A stretch of DNA of 64,000 nt from Oscillospiraceae bacterium (lineage in GTDB: Bacteria; Bacillota; Clostridia; UBA1381; UBA9506). Position 1 is the stretch's first letter. Each line of letters opens with the position of its first letter. Shown piece after piece: positions 43,847 through 53,186 of the stretch. The position numbers and the translations under genes are program-made. The notes below the pieces were generated by a model that worked only from the letters and a program-made list of their open reading frames with translations, ran no database searches and was not told the DNA's origin. Location: the NCBI GenBank assembly GCA_015069045.1, contig SVJJ01000007.1, positions 24,760 through 88,759 of the forward strand, in the 5' to 3' direction.

Positions 43847-44700
43847 TGTGCCACCTCCGGCCACTCCAGAGTGATTCGACCGATTTTCGCACTGCGAAAC
43901 TCATCTAAAACAACATTGGCGGCACGAAGCAAATCATATTCTCCACCCGACACAATAAAACCTCGTTTTTTAGCGACTGCCTCTAAGGCTAAAAAGCCAT
44001 TATCAAACTGAACCGAATCCAATTTATATCGGGAGGCTATATCCTGAGGTGCACAATGGCACAGAGTTTCCAGTAGTTTGGCTGCTAAGGTTTCTGTATC
44101 CATAATTTCGTCTTTAATAGCACCGGTAAAGGCCAGTCGCAATCCCACCTGCTCATCTTCGAATTTTGGCCATAAAACACCCGGTGTATCCAAAAGTTCC
44201 AATCCGCCGGCAAGGCGAATCCATTGCTTGCCCCGTGTAACGCCCGGTCTATCTCCGCTAATGGCTGCACTACGACCTGCCAACCGATTGATAAAGGAAG
44301 ATTTACCCACGTTAGGAATACCAACAATCATCAGTTTTAAAGGGCGATTTTTCATCCCCCGCGCTGCTTGTCTCTCAATTTGTTCCGAAAGCAGGCTGCG
44401 CACTGTTTCTGTTATGTGCTTTACTTGCTTACTGTGAACACTGTCAAATAAAATAGCTGTTTTGCCTTGGGCTTTATAATACCGTAGCCATGCCTCATTG
44501 GCAGCACTATCTGCCAAATCGGATTTATTTAAAATTAAAAGCCGAGGCTTATTGCCACACAAGTTGTCGATGTCCGGATTTTGCGAGGATAGTGGTGCTC
44601 TTGCGTCTAACAACTCTACCACTAAATCAACAAGGTTCATATGTTCTCCAATTAATCGACGAGTTTTAGCCATATGACCAGGAAACCATTGTATATTCAT
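43843..44700 (-). CDS. rbgA: Ribosome biogenesis GTPase RbgA (YlqF)
   Basis: The 285-residue circularly permuted GTPase has NKSDLAD (G4) ahead of GIPNVGKSSFINRL (G1) and DTPGVLWP (G3). The N-terminal MNIQWFPGHMAKTRR is the family signature. RbgA is needed for late 50S subunit assembly. It is placed after lepB and before rnhB, as in other Firmicutes. Confidence 0.96.
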   Translation of the reverse strand: MNIQWFPGHMAKTRRLIGEHMNLVDLVVELLDARAPLSSQNPDIDNLCGNKPRLLILNKSDLADSAANEAWLRYYKAQGKTAILFDSVHSKQVKHITETVRSLLSEQIERQAARGMKNRPLKLMIVGIPNVGKSSFINRLAGRSAAISGDRPGVTRGKQWIRLAGGLELLDTPGVLWPKFEDEQVGLRLAFTGAIKDEIMDTETLAAKLLETLCHCAPQDIASRYKLDSVQFDNGFLALEAVAKKRGFIVSGGEYDLLRAANVVLDEFRSAKIGRITLEWPEVAQ

Positions 44701-44717
44701 TGTTATTCCTCCCTATG

Positions 44718-44749
44718 TAAAAGAAAGCCGGAACACAGACAGTTCCGGC
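44718..44749 (-). terminator. Possible terminator between lepB and rbgA
   Basis: Minus-strand GCCGGAAC/GTTCCGGC stem with loop TGTCTGT, followed by TTTCTTTT. The imperfect T-run suggests partial read-through into rbgA. Confidence 0.65.
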
Positions 44750-44755
44750 CTATTC

Positions 44756-45424
44756 TTACGATTCTACGTTGTTATATAAGGTTCCGAATTTCAAAAAGGG
44801 CGTTACACGAAGTGAGGCACGCCCCACAATGTCCTCAAAAGCCACAAGACCTAAATTGCGACTATCCTGAGAGTTGTTGCGATTATCTCCCATCACAAAA
44901 ACATATCCTTCCGGTACAGTTAGCGGGTAATTGCAGGCAGTACCAGCATAGCGCAATTTTTCCATAATGTAGGGTTCATTTTGCACTTCACCATTGACAA
45001 TCACGTCACCAGTGATTTGATTAATATCAATCACATCACCGGGTACAGCAATAATTCTTTTAATAATATGTTTTCCAAGTGTATGCGCCTTAACCACAAC
45101 AATGTCCTTGGCTTTGGGCTGGTAAAACAGTTTTGTAATAACCAACCTCTCTTTGGATTGAAGGGTCGGCTGCATGGAACTCCCCTCCACCTGCACCATT
45201 GCAAAAACAAATTGATTAATTAAAAGAGCCAACACAACGGCCATCGCAATAGCCTGGGACCATTCTAACATTTCTTGTAAAAATCCGTTTTTGGGGGTTT
45301 CTTCTGTAAGGGCATCACGAATGGTACCGCAGCAAGAGCAGGTGCCCTCGCATTTTTCCGACGATGGCTCCATGACGTTCTCATCGTCGGATTCAAATGT
45401 GTTTATATTCTTTTGTTCATCCAT
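44756..45424 (-). CDS. lepB: Signal peptidase I with a cysteine-rich cytoplasmic N-terminus
   Basis: The 222-residue membrane protease cleaves Sec signal peptides. The transmembrane anchor is about residues 56-76 (AIAMAVVLALLINQFVFAM). Catalytic Ser83 lies in EGSSMQP and Lys122 in IIKRIIAVPGD; GDNRNNSQDSR is the last conserved box. The start at ATG 45424 is 8 nt after AAAGGA, better than 45430 or 45496. The cytoplasmic tail of about 55 residues is acidic and contains CEGTCSCC at 25-32, not a usual part of LepB. It is in rplS-lepB-rbgA-rnhB order. Confidence 0.93.
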   Translation of the reverse strand: MDEQKNINTFESDDENVMEPSSEKCEGTCSCCGTIRDALTEETPKNGFLQEMLEWSQAIAMAVVLALLINQFVFAMVQVEGSSMQPTLQSKERLVITKLFYQPKAKDIVVVKAHTLGKHIIKRIIAVPGDVIDINQITGDVIVNGEVQNEPYIMEKLRYAGTACNYPLTVPEGYVFVMGDNRNNSQDSRNLGLVAFEDIVGRASLRVTPFLKFGTLYNNVES

Positions 45425-45450
45425 AACCATGATCCTTTCGTTATCATCCC

Positions 45451-45498
45451 CTTTGCAACGCGGGGCACATGGCCATGCCAAACCCGCCTGCAACAAAG
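45451..45498 (-). other. Structured RNA hairpin in the lepB leader
   Basis: On the minus strand CTTTG/CAAAG, GCGGG/CCCGC and an inner GGCA/TGCC pair nest into one long imperfect hairpin ending about 12 nt before the lepB ribosome site. It has no T-run, so it may affect processing or translation rather than termination. Confidence 0.45.
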
Positions 45499-45593
45499 GA
45501 TTATCACATTAAAACACAAAAGGGCGCGTCCAAGAAACAAACCGACATCACTCCGGCTATTTCCCGATCACACCCCCGGCGATAAGATTTTAC

Positions 45594-45938
45594 TTATCTT
45601 AATTTCTCCTTAACCTTAGCAGCTTTACCTACTCTATCTCTTAAGTAGAATAGTCTAGCTCTCCTTACCTTACCCAGTCTAACAACCTCAATCTTAGCGA
45701 TTTTAGGAGAATTGACGGGGAATGTTCTTTCAACACCGATTCCGTAGGAGATACGTCTTACTGTAAAGGACTTTTGAATACCACCATTCTGAATTTTAAT
45801 AACAGTACCTTCAAAAATCTGAATTCTTTCACGATTGCCTTCCTTTACCTTGACATGAACCTTAATAGTGCTACCGATTTCTAATTCCGGCAGGTCGGTT
45901 CTGATTTGATCCTGTGTTAATGCTTTGATTGCGTCCAT
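45594..45938 (-). CDS. rplS: 50S ribosomal protein L19
   Basis: The 114-residue protein shows the L19 blocks [19 protein letters not shown] and [13 protein letters not shown], ending in a basic tail. It lies at the 30S-50S interface. It has its own promoter and a structured leader, and precedes lepB. Confidence 0.97.
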   Translation of the reverse strand: MDAIKALTQDQIRTDLPELEIGSTIKVHVKVKEGNRERIQIFEGTVIKIQNGGIQKSFTVRRISYGIGVERTFPVNSPKIAKIEVVRLGKVRRARLFYLRDRVGKAAKVKEKLR

Positions 45939-46016
45939 GTTTCTTCCTCCTCTCTGTGCTAAGCGTTCTTACCTGACTCGCAGGCAGAGGACCACCTTTT
46001 TCTTTTGCACAATCAC
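45939..46016 (-). promoter_or_regulatory. Candidate L19 autoregulatory leader
   Basis: The leader between promoter and rplS folds on the minus strand into an outer CCTCTG/CAGAGAGG stem enclosing CCTG/CAGG. The outer 3' arm overlaps the AGAGGAGG ribosome site, as expected of a ribosomal-protein leader such as the Firmicutes L19 leader. The match is structural only. Confidence 0.5.
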
Positions 46017-46022
46017 CATATC

Positions 46023-46051
46023 ATTATAATATATAAACCCTTAAATTTCAA
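46023..46051 (-). promoter_or_regulatory. Sigma-A promoter of rplS
   Basis: Minus-strand TTGAAA (46046-46051) and TATAAT (46023-46028), spacer 17 bp. Confidence 0.82.
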
Positions 46052-46080
46052 GCATTTTTTTACCATTTGTCAAAATACAA

Positions 46081-48870
46081 TCATTCGATTGTATTTTGTT
46101 GTTCCCGCAACGCTTCCATTTTTTCTTCCAGCTCATCCATATTTTCTCCCATAGCACGCCAATCTTGCATGCGGGTGGATTCTTGCAAACGATCATACGC
46201 CTCCAACAAACGGTCGACTGCTGCTTCAAGCCCTTGCACTTCCTGGTTTGTAAGGGGAGAGGTTTCCGGATTTTCTGTATTGCCATTGCTCCCATCCTGC
46301 TCCGCAGCAAAAACAGAACGCAAAGCCCCCTCCAAAGTAGGTTCCATAGCTATGCGTTCCCCATAGCTAACTACAATCCGTTTTAATTCCGGTAATGAGG
46401 CATTGTTGTGGGAGGTAATGTAGACCGGCTCTACATATAAAAGGGAATTCCGAAAGGGTACCACAAGTAAATTACCTCGAATAACGCTGGACCCGCCCTG
46501 CCCCCATAAGGTCATTTCCCGGGAAATATCCGGGTCGTTATCAATACGATTTTCTATCTGCATAGGACCGTAGACGGTTTCATTTTTAGGAAATCTGAAT
46601 AAAATTAACTCTCCATAATGATCTGGTGCATTTCGTTGTACCAAAAGGCTCACCATATTGTATTTCCCCTGGATAACAAAGGGACGCATTAGAACCATTT
46701 CATCGGCTCCATCAATTTCCATAATATTGTAATAGGGTGCCATCGGAATCTCATTATCCTGATATTTCTCCGTAGCAATATCCCAAACATCGGCACGATC
46801 ATAAAACTGGCCTGCATCTTGTACATGATATTGCTGATATACATGGGACTGCACATTAAACAGCGCCTCCGGCACACGTATATGGTTGGCAATGCCATCA
46901 GGGAGGGTTTCACCCGCAAATAACTTCGGATAAATGTTCCGATAGGCACAGGCAATCGGGTCAGTGGGATCTGTTAAATACAGTGCCACATCTCCGGTAT
47001 AGGCGCTCACAACAGCTGTCACAGAATTTCGAATATAGTTGATCCCATCGTATGGTTGTGCATAGGGATAATGAGAGGATGTGGTATAACCGTTTACAAT
47101 CCAATACAAATTTCCATCATCGGAAATAACTAGATAAGGGTCATCATCTAAGGATATAAATGGTGCGACCATGCCCACTCGATCCAACACATTCCGATTT
47201 AGTAATAAACGGCTTTCACCGTCTATATTGCCGGAAAATAACATTCTGTAATCCTTATAATGCCAGGCAAACATCAATCGTTTGAAAAAATTGAGTGTAA
47301 CACCCGAGTCACCATCATAAGTAAACTCTATATCCTCAAGGCCTTCCGAATAATCCAATTCCTTATTCCCTGCGCCTACAATAACATAATCGTTGGTCAG
47401 TTCTCCATAGTAAATGCGTGGCTGCGTAATGGTAGGCATACCACCGGTAGAAACAGGGGGTATATCACGAATTAAAAATTCAGGTTGTCCCTCCTCCGTA
47501 ACCCGATTAACCGGACTGGCTACAGCACCAAAACCATGGGTATAACGGAAAATTTGGTTCGCATAGGACTTAGCAGAGCTATCCAGATTTTCTTTATTCA
47601 TTTCCCGGGCAGCTAAAAAGACAACATTTTGTTTGCCATCCAGCTCGTAGGGAGCCACATCTACATCATAGAAGCTATAATATTTTCGCAGAAATTGAAG
47701 CTGATTATATGCCGTTAGAGTAGAACCAAAATCAGCTATACGCGTTCCGGCCAGCCATGTATCATCTTCACCTATAACCTCTTGCGACAAATTATATTGA
47801 GGCACAAATTCAGTTTCCGATACCGCATCAAGACCAAAGGCGTGTCTGGTTGCCTCTATATTATGCGCAATATACGTACTTTGTAAATTACGCTCATTGG
47901 GACTGACAATAAAAGAATCTGTTGCAGAGGTTACAACGCTCATCACCAAAAAAAACACCGGAAGTACGCCTAAAGACAATAGGGATAACCAATATTTTTT
48001 TCGATATAAGAACAATACAACCAGGGCAATAGACACACCAACAACAAAGGGAGCGAAGGTATAATAGTGGCGCCAAATATTTGCCTCTACATAGCCGGCA
48101 CCAAAAATTTCATTTTGGGCACCAAAAGTAGAGAACAGCAAATTTTCTGCGGAAAATTTATACGTAAACATAGACAAAAGAAAATACAAAATTGCCAAAC
48201 TGACAACATGGATTACGGCCTCACTCTCCCCAACCACAATCTCCCGCAAGCTTTTATGGCCATTTTTTATAAAAATAATTAAATATACAGCCATTGCTAT
48301 AACCATAAGAAGTAAAAGTAAACTCTTGCCACCATTGACCAAACTGATAAGGAAGGGGCGGAGGAACATATAATATCCAACATCCTGACCAAAAAGAGGA
48401 TCTATAGTGTTAAATTTTTGGCCATTGGTGGCCAGTAGAAATTTTTGATATAAATTGCCCCCTGCTAAGTTGCTTAACGATAAAGCAAATATAAGACACA
48501 AAAGGACATATGGCCACTTTTTTTGTAAAAATCTTGCAGAAAAATTCGGCTCTATTCCTATTTTTTTAACAATAAAAACATTTACTAACAGAATCAAAAA
48601 AATCAGGATAAAACCAACAGACTGGGTGATGGCACGAGCCGTTAAATTTGTTATATATAAAGAGGTGTACGCAGAGCCAATTTCCTCTATTTGCCAATAT
48701 TCCATAAGCATATGATAAAGGGGCGACAGCACAAAGGCCAAAAGTGCCACTATGATAACCACAATGCCCCAAGCTTTGACTTTCCCCTTTTTAAAGTTCA
48801 TCATCGTTTCTTTAAAGTCGTGACTGTTGCTTTCAAAACCATTCCACGAAGTTTGAGAAAAATTGTCCAT
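46081..48870 (-). CDS. UPF0182 family large membrane protein
   Basis: The 929-residue protein has about seven transmembrane helices in the first 310 residues, then a large extracellular domain (about 320-850) with the family blocks NERNLQSTYIAHNIEATR and RYTHGFGAVASPVNR. It ends in an acidic, Glu/Gln-rich coiled-coil tail (about 870-929). COG1615/UPF0182 proteins have no established function. It is transcribed toward rplS from a position after ftsY. Confidence 0.92.
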   Translation of the reverse strand: MDNFSQTSWNGFESNSHDFKETMMNFKKGKVKAWGIVVIIVALLAFVLSPLYHMLMEYWQIEEIGSAYTSLYITNLTARAITQSVGFILIFLILLVNVFIVKKIGIEPNFSARFLQKKWPYVLLCLIFALSLSNLAGGNLYQKFLLATNGQKFNTIDPLFGQDVGYYMFLRPFLISLVNGGKSLLLLLMVIAMAVYLIIFIKNGHKSLREIVVGESEAVIHVVSLAILYFLLSMFTYKFSAENLLFSTFGAQNEIFGAGYVEANIWRHYYTFAPFVVGVSIALVVLFLYRKKYWLSLLSLGVLPVFFLVMSVVTSATDSFIVSPNERNLQSTYIAHNIEATRHAFGLDAVSETEFVPQYNLSQEVIGEDDTWLAGTRIADFGSTLTAYNQLQFLRKYYSFYDVDVAPYELDGKQNVVFLAAREMNKENLDSSAKSYANQIFRYTHGFGAVASPVNRVTEEGQPEFLIRDIPPVSTGGMPTITQPRIYYGELTNDYVIVGAGNKELDYSEGLEDIEFTYDGDSGVTLNFFKRLMFAWHYKDYRMLFSGNIDGESRLLLNRNVLDRVGMVAPFISLDDDPYLVISDDGNLYWIVNGYTTSSHYPYAQPYDGINYIRNSVTAVVSAYTGDVALYLTDPTDPIACAYRNIYPKLFAGETLPDGIANHIRVPEALFNVQSHVYQQYHVQDAGQFYDRADVWDIATEKYQDNEIPMAPYYNIMEIDGADEMVLMRPFVIQGKYNMVSLLVQRNAPDHYGELILFRFPKNETVYGPMQIENRIDNDPDISREMTLWGQGGSSVIRGNLLVVPFRNSLLYVEPVYITSHNNASLPELKRIVVSYGERIAMEPTLEGALRSVFAAEQDGSNGNTENPETSPLTNQEVQGLEAAVDRLLEAYDRLQESTRMQDWRAMGENMDELEEKMEALREQQNTIE

Positions 48871-48908
48871 ATTCCTTTCCCCCTTTTTTATATATTCTAT
48901 GGAGAAAT

Positions 48909-50036
48909 TTAAATTTCATCAGAAAAAAGTGCCGAGGCAAATTCTTCCGGATTAAAGGGGCGTAAATCGTCAATGCCTTCCCCCACACCAATAAATTTAA
49001 CACCAATGCCCTGTTCCCGAGCCAACGCTAAAATAACACCGCCCTTGGCCGTGCCATCCAGCTTGGTTAAGATAACCCCGGTAATACCTGCTGCCTGTGC
49101 AAATTCCCTAGCCTGATTCAAGGCGTTTTGACCTGTAGAGGCATCTAAAACAAGCAAGGTTTCAAATGAACTATTGTCGATTTCTCGTTCCACTACACGG
49201 GCTGTCTTTTTTAACTCATCCATTAAATTCTTTTTATTATGCAATCTACCTGCAGTGTCACAAATAACGACATCTGCCCCCCGTGCTTTAGCCGCCTGAA
49301 TACTGTCATAAACAACGGCTGAAGGATCCGAACCCTCCTGGTGCTTTACAAGGTCAACACCGGCACGCTCTGCCCATATTGCCAACTGGTCAATTGCCGC
49401 TGCACGAAAGGTATCACCTGCGGCTAATATAACACGCTTGCCTTGACTTTTATAGTAATGGGCCAATTTACCAATGGAGGTAGTTTTACCCACACCATTT
49501 ACGCCAATCACCATAATAACTGCCGGTTTACCATTAAGAGAAACAACCGTATCCTGAGCCGATAAAATCTCCGTTATTACTTCGCGAATCAACGTCCTTA
49601 ATGCGGAAGCCTCCCCAATTCCCTGCTCCTTGGCCCGTGCCTTTAAAACATCAATGATATAGGCTGACGTTTCTGTGCCAATATCAGACATAATTAATGC
49701 TTCTTCCAATTCCTCGTATAACGCCTCATCCACCTTGCCTAGGGATAAAAGCACCGCATCAATTTTATCAGCCATGGCAGAACGAGTTTTGTGAAGTCCT
49801 GCCTTTAGACGATTAAAAAATCCGTCTTTCGCCTCATGATTTGGGATTGTATCATTGTCTATCGGTGCTTCTGTCTCTATATTCTGATTTAGTTCTTCCT
49901 CGACAAGACTCTCTAAAGACGCCCCCTCGGTCAAGCGGGAGGAAGTGTCGGGCTTCGCTTCTGCGGAAGCAACCCCTGCATCTTGCTGTTGAGTGGGTTG
50001 CGTCTCTACTTTTTTCTTAAAAAAACTTTTAAACAA
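48909..50036 (-). CDS. ftsY: Signal recognition particle receptor FtsY
   Basis: The 375-residue SRP GTPase targets ribosomes making membrane proteins to the Sec translocon. An acidic, variable A domain (about 1-75) precedes the NG domain with [24 protein letters not shown] and [11 protein letters not shown]. Translation appears to begin at TTG (MFKSFFKKK) about 6 nt after GAGGTG. It follows gpsA by 54 bp in the same direction. Confidence 0.96.
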   Translation of the reverse strand: MFKSFFKKKVETQPTQQQDAGVASAEAKPDTSSRLTEGASLESLVEEELNQNIETEAPIDNDTIPNHEAKDGFFNRLKAGLHKTRSAMADKIDAVLLSLGKVDEALYEELEEALIMSDIGTETSAYIIDVLKARAKEQGIGEASALRTLIREVITEILSAQDTVVSLNGKPAVIMVIGVNGVGKTTSIGKLAHYYKSQGKRVILAAGDTFRAAAIDQLAIWAERAGVDLVKHQEGSDPSAVVYDSIQAAKARGADVVICDTAGRLHNKKNLMDELKKTARVVEREIDNSSFETLLVLDASTGQNALNQAREFAQAAGITGVILTKLDGTAKGGVILALAREQGIGVKFIGVGEGIDDLRPFNPEEFASALFSDEI

Positions 50037-50090
50037 GGAATCACCTCATATATCTTTCATGCATAAAGCCAACAGCTTTTTATAGCCTGT

Positions 50091-51107
50091 TTAGCGACCG
50101 TTAATAACCTCATATTCTGTTTCATGTTTCTTTTTCCGTACCATTAGGTTTTTTACAGCCTCTTTGGGGTCCATGTTTTCAAACAAAACCCTATAGGCCT
50201 GCTCTACAATGGGCATTTCTACATGCATCCGTTTTGCTAAATCCCAAGCTGCTTGGGTCGTATAGAAACCTTCCACCACCATTTTAACCTCTTCTATCGC
50301 CTGTTCGGGTGTCATACCCTGCCCAATCAACATACCGGCACGGCGATTGCGGGAATGCATACTGGTACAGGTAACAATTAAATCACCCATACCGGACAAA
50401 CCGCTAAACGTAGCCGCATCGGCACCCATGGCAACACCTAAACGAGATATTTCTGCCATGCCACGGGTCATAAGAGCGGCCTTGGCATTGTCGCCCTGAC
50501 CAAGACCATCTGTAATACCGGCGCAAAGGGCAATAACGTTTTTTAAGGCACCGCCTAACTCTACACCAACCATATCCGTGCTGGTATAAACACGAAAAGT
50601 ATCACACATCAAAATATCCTGCAAGCTTTGTGATACAGCTGAATCTGAACAAGCAATTACATTGGTTGTGGGCAGCTTACGCCCTACTTCCTCAGCATGA
50701 GAAGGACCGGACATAACTGCTATTTTAGCTTGGGGAATAGCTTCGCCAATTACTTGAGAAAGCCGCTTTTGTGTTGTTTGCTCTAATCCCTTTGAAGCAT
50801 TGACAACAATCGTGTTTTCCCTTACATAAGGGCAGAGTTTTTGTGCAGTTGCTGCCGATGCTTGTGAGGGTGTTACCATAAAGATTACTTCTGCATTCCT
50901 GACTGCTACTTCTAAGGAATTTGTGTTATAAATGCTTTCAGGCAACATCACACCGGGCAAAAACCGCTTATTTTCCCTATCTCTTGTCAGGTTCTCTGCT
51001 TCCTCTTTTAAATATGACCATAAGGTTACACGGTGACCATTATCGGCTAACAACATAGCAATCGCTGTACCCCAGCCACCGGAACCAATTACTGCAATTT
51101 TTTTCAT
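50091..51107 (-). CDS. gpsA: Glycerol-3-phosphate dehydrogenase [NAD(P)+]
   Basis: The 338-residue enzyme reduces dihydroxyacetone phosphate to sn-glycerol 3-phosphate for phospholipid synthesis. The N-terminal IGSGGWGTAIA binds the cofactor; ELGGALKNVIALCAGI carries the catalytic Lys and AALMTRGMAEISRLG follows. It starts 2 bp after plsY, which uses its product, so the pair forms a lipid-precursor unit. Confidence 0.97.
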   Translation of the reverse strand: MKKIAVIGSGGWGTAIAMLLADNGHRVTLWSYLKEEAENLTRDRENKRFLPGVMLPESIYNTNSLEVAVRNAEVIFMVTPSQASAATAQKLCPYVRENTIVVNASKGLEQTTQKRLSQVIGEAIPQAKIAVMSGPSHAEEVGRKLPTTNVIACSDSAVSQSLQDILMCDTFRVYTSTDMVGVELGGALKNVIALCAGITDGLGQGDNAKAALMTRGMAEISRLGVAMGADAATFSGLSGMGDLIVTCTSMHSRNRRAGMLIGQGMTPEQAIEEVKMVVEGFYTTQAAWDLAKRMHVEMPIVEQAYRVLFENMDPKEAVKNLMVRKKKHETEYEVINGR

Positions 51108-51109
51108 AG

Positions 51110-51796
51110 CTATTTACTCCTTTTTTCCTTGTTTGCCCCCAGTTTAGACTCTGTGCCCGATTGTAACCGGACAATATTGGCTCTATGACGATAAACAGCC
51201 AGTGCTGAAACAACTAAAGACAAAAGAATATAGCATACCGATGTGGAACCCGGCTTGCCCACCGTAAAGACGATAACAAATAAAGGATAGATAATGGCGC
51301 TGATAATAGAAGCTAAAGAAACATATCGTGTGATACAAACCACCAAAATAAAGACTACTACCAGAATGAGCGCAATGCGATAATCTAAAATCATAATAAC
51401 GCCCCAGGAGGCCAAAATGCCCTTGCCGCCTTGAAAATGAAAGTATAGAGGAAAATTATGACCCAGCACTGCACCAAGACCTGCTAAATACTGGCCATAC
51501 AAAGAAAGAGAAGGCAAATCGAATCCATTTTTACTTGCAAGCTGTTCTACAAAAACCACGTTGACTATATTCTTTGCAAGCAACACAGATATAATCGCCT
51601 TTAATAGGTCAAATAAAAATACAAAAACAGCTGCTTTTTTGCCAAAAACTCGTAAAGCATTGGTAGCACCGGCATTTTTACTGCCTGCACTTCGAATATC
51701 CTTGCCGAGAAACAGTTTGCCAAAAATAATAGAGCCATTTAAGCTGCCTAATAAATAACCAACTATAAGGCAACCTATTAAATAAAAAATTGTCAT
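51110..51796 (-). CDS. plsY: Acyl-phosphate glycerol-3-phosphate acyltransferase PlsY
   Basis: The 228-residue membrane protein adds the first acyl chain to glycerol 3-phosphate. The conserved loops GSLNGSIIFGKLF, RSAGSKNAGATNALRVFG and HNFPLYFHFQGGKGILAS are present, with about five or six helices. The start at ATG 51796 is 8 nt from GAGG; the GTG at 51805 is part of that site. It is followed by gpsA and preceded by der. Confidence 0.96.
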   Translation of the reverse strand: MTIFYLIGCLIVGYLLGSLNGSIIFGKLFLGKDIRSAGSKNAGATNALRVFGKKAAVFVFLFDLLKAIISVLLAKNIVNVVFVEQLASKNGFDLPSLSLYGQYLAGLGAVLGHNFPLYFHFQGGKGILASWGVIMILDYRIALILVVVFILVVCITRYVSLASIISAIIYPLFVIVFTVGKPGSTSVCYILLSLVVSALAVYRHRANIVRLQSGTESKLGANKEKRSK

Positions 51797-51833
51797 TATA
51801 TTCACCTCATTATCCGTTTAACCTGCTGTGGTT

Positions 51834-53156
51834 TTACTGTGACTCCCCTCGTTCACGAAGAACAAAGCGCACCGGTGTTCCTTCTAAGCCAAAAACACCT
51901 CGTATTTGATTTTCTAAATATCTGACATAAGAAAAATGTGCCAACTGCTTATTGTTAACAAAAAGCACAAAGGTAGGCGGTGCTGTTGAAGCTTGTGTCA
52001 TGTAGTAAATCTTCAGCCGTTTACCCTTATCGGAAGGTGGCTGAACACGCATAGTCGCTTCATTCAATACATCATTTAAAGCCCCTGTGCGAATACGCAT
52101 GGTATTTTGCTCGCGAACATAGCCAACTAGTTCAAATAATCGTTCCAATCGTTGACCGGTTAGCGCCGAAATAAACACGACGGGCGCATATAACATAAAG
52201 GATAAACCCTCTGCCACCTTTTTGCGAAATTGATCCATGGTTTTGCCATCTTTTTCAACCAAATCCCATTTGTTTACCGCAATTACACAGGCCTTGCCCT
52301 GTTCATGAGCATAACCAGCAATTTTGGTATCCTGCTCTGTTACACCCTCCTGTGCATCAATCATAATAACGCACACATCGGCTCTGTCTATAGCGCCTAA
52401 GGAACGTATAACGCTAAAGTGCTCAATTCCCTCTTCAACACGGCTTCTGCGACGCATGCCGGCAGTGTCAATAAAGGTGTATTCCCGTCCATTTCTGGTC
52501 ACCTTGGCATCAATGGCGTCTCGGGTTGTGCCCGCTATGTTGCTAACGATAACACGGTCTTCGCCCAAAATCTTATTAATTAAAGAGGATTTTCCAACGT
52601 TTGGTTTGCCAACTAAAGCTATTTTGAGGGAATCATCCTCATCCTCTTCTTCCACAGGAGCAGGAAACAGCTTCACAATTTCATCCAACAAGTCACCAAC
52701 GCCAAGTCCATGGATGGAAGAAACCGGCATAGGGTCTCCCAGCCCTAAATTATAAAATTCATATAATTCAGCAGGCGGTTGACCAATATTATCTACCTTA
52801 TTTACCACCAAAAGCACCGGTTTTCCTGATTTTTGCAGCATAGCCGCAACATCTGCATCAGCCGCTACCAATCCATCATGCACATTTGTCATAAGCAATA
52901 GTACATCGGCCTGTGAAATAGCCACCTCAGCTTGGCGGCGCATACCGGAGACAATGACATCATCGCCTTTTTCTATACCGCCTGTATCCACCAGTAAAAA
53001 TTCCCGACCGCTCCACTCTGCTTCCATATAGATACGGTCACGAGTAACACCCGGTGTATCATCCACAATAGAGATACGGGAACCTACAATTTTATTAAAT
53101 AATGTGGATTTTCCCACGTTTGGTCTGCCTATAATAGCTACAACCGGTTTCGTCAT
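51834..53156 (-). CDS. der: Ribosome biogenesis GTPase Der (EngA)
   Basis: The 440-residue protein has two tandem GTPase domains: GRPNVGKSTLFNK/DTGGIEK in the first and GKPNVGKSSLINK/DTAGMRRRSRVEEG in the second, then a KH-like domain (about 350-440). It acts in 50S maturation. ATG 53156 has a better spaced GAAGG than 53168. It lies in a DUF512-der-plsY-gpsA-ftsY run. Confidence 0.97.
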   Translation of the reverse strand: MTKPVVAIIGRPNVGKSTLFNKIVGSRISIVDDTPGVTRDRIYMEAEWSGREFLLVDTGGIEKGDDVIVSGMRRQAEVAISQADVLLLMTNVHDGLVAADADVAAMLQKSGKPVLLVVNKVDNIGQPPAELYEFYNLGLGDPMPVSSIHGLGVGDLLDEIVKLFPAPVEEEDEDDSLKIALVGKPNVGKSSLINKILGEDRVIVSNIAGTTRDAIDAKVTRNGREYTFIDTAGMRRRSRVEEGIEHFSVIRSLGAIDRADVCVIMIDAQEGVTEQDTKIAGYAHEQGKACVIAVNKWDLVEKDGKTMDQFRKKVAEGLSFMLYAPVVFISALTGQRLERLFELVGYVREQNTMRIRTGALNDVLNEATMRVQPPSDKGKRLKIYYMTQASTAPPTFVLFVNNKQLAHFSYVRYLENQIRGVFGLEGTPVRFVLRERGESQ

Positions 53157-53186
53157 AACAACCTTCATTGCCTTTCTGCTTCAATT

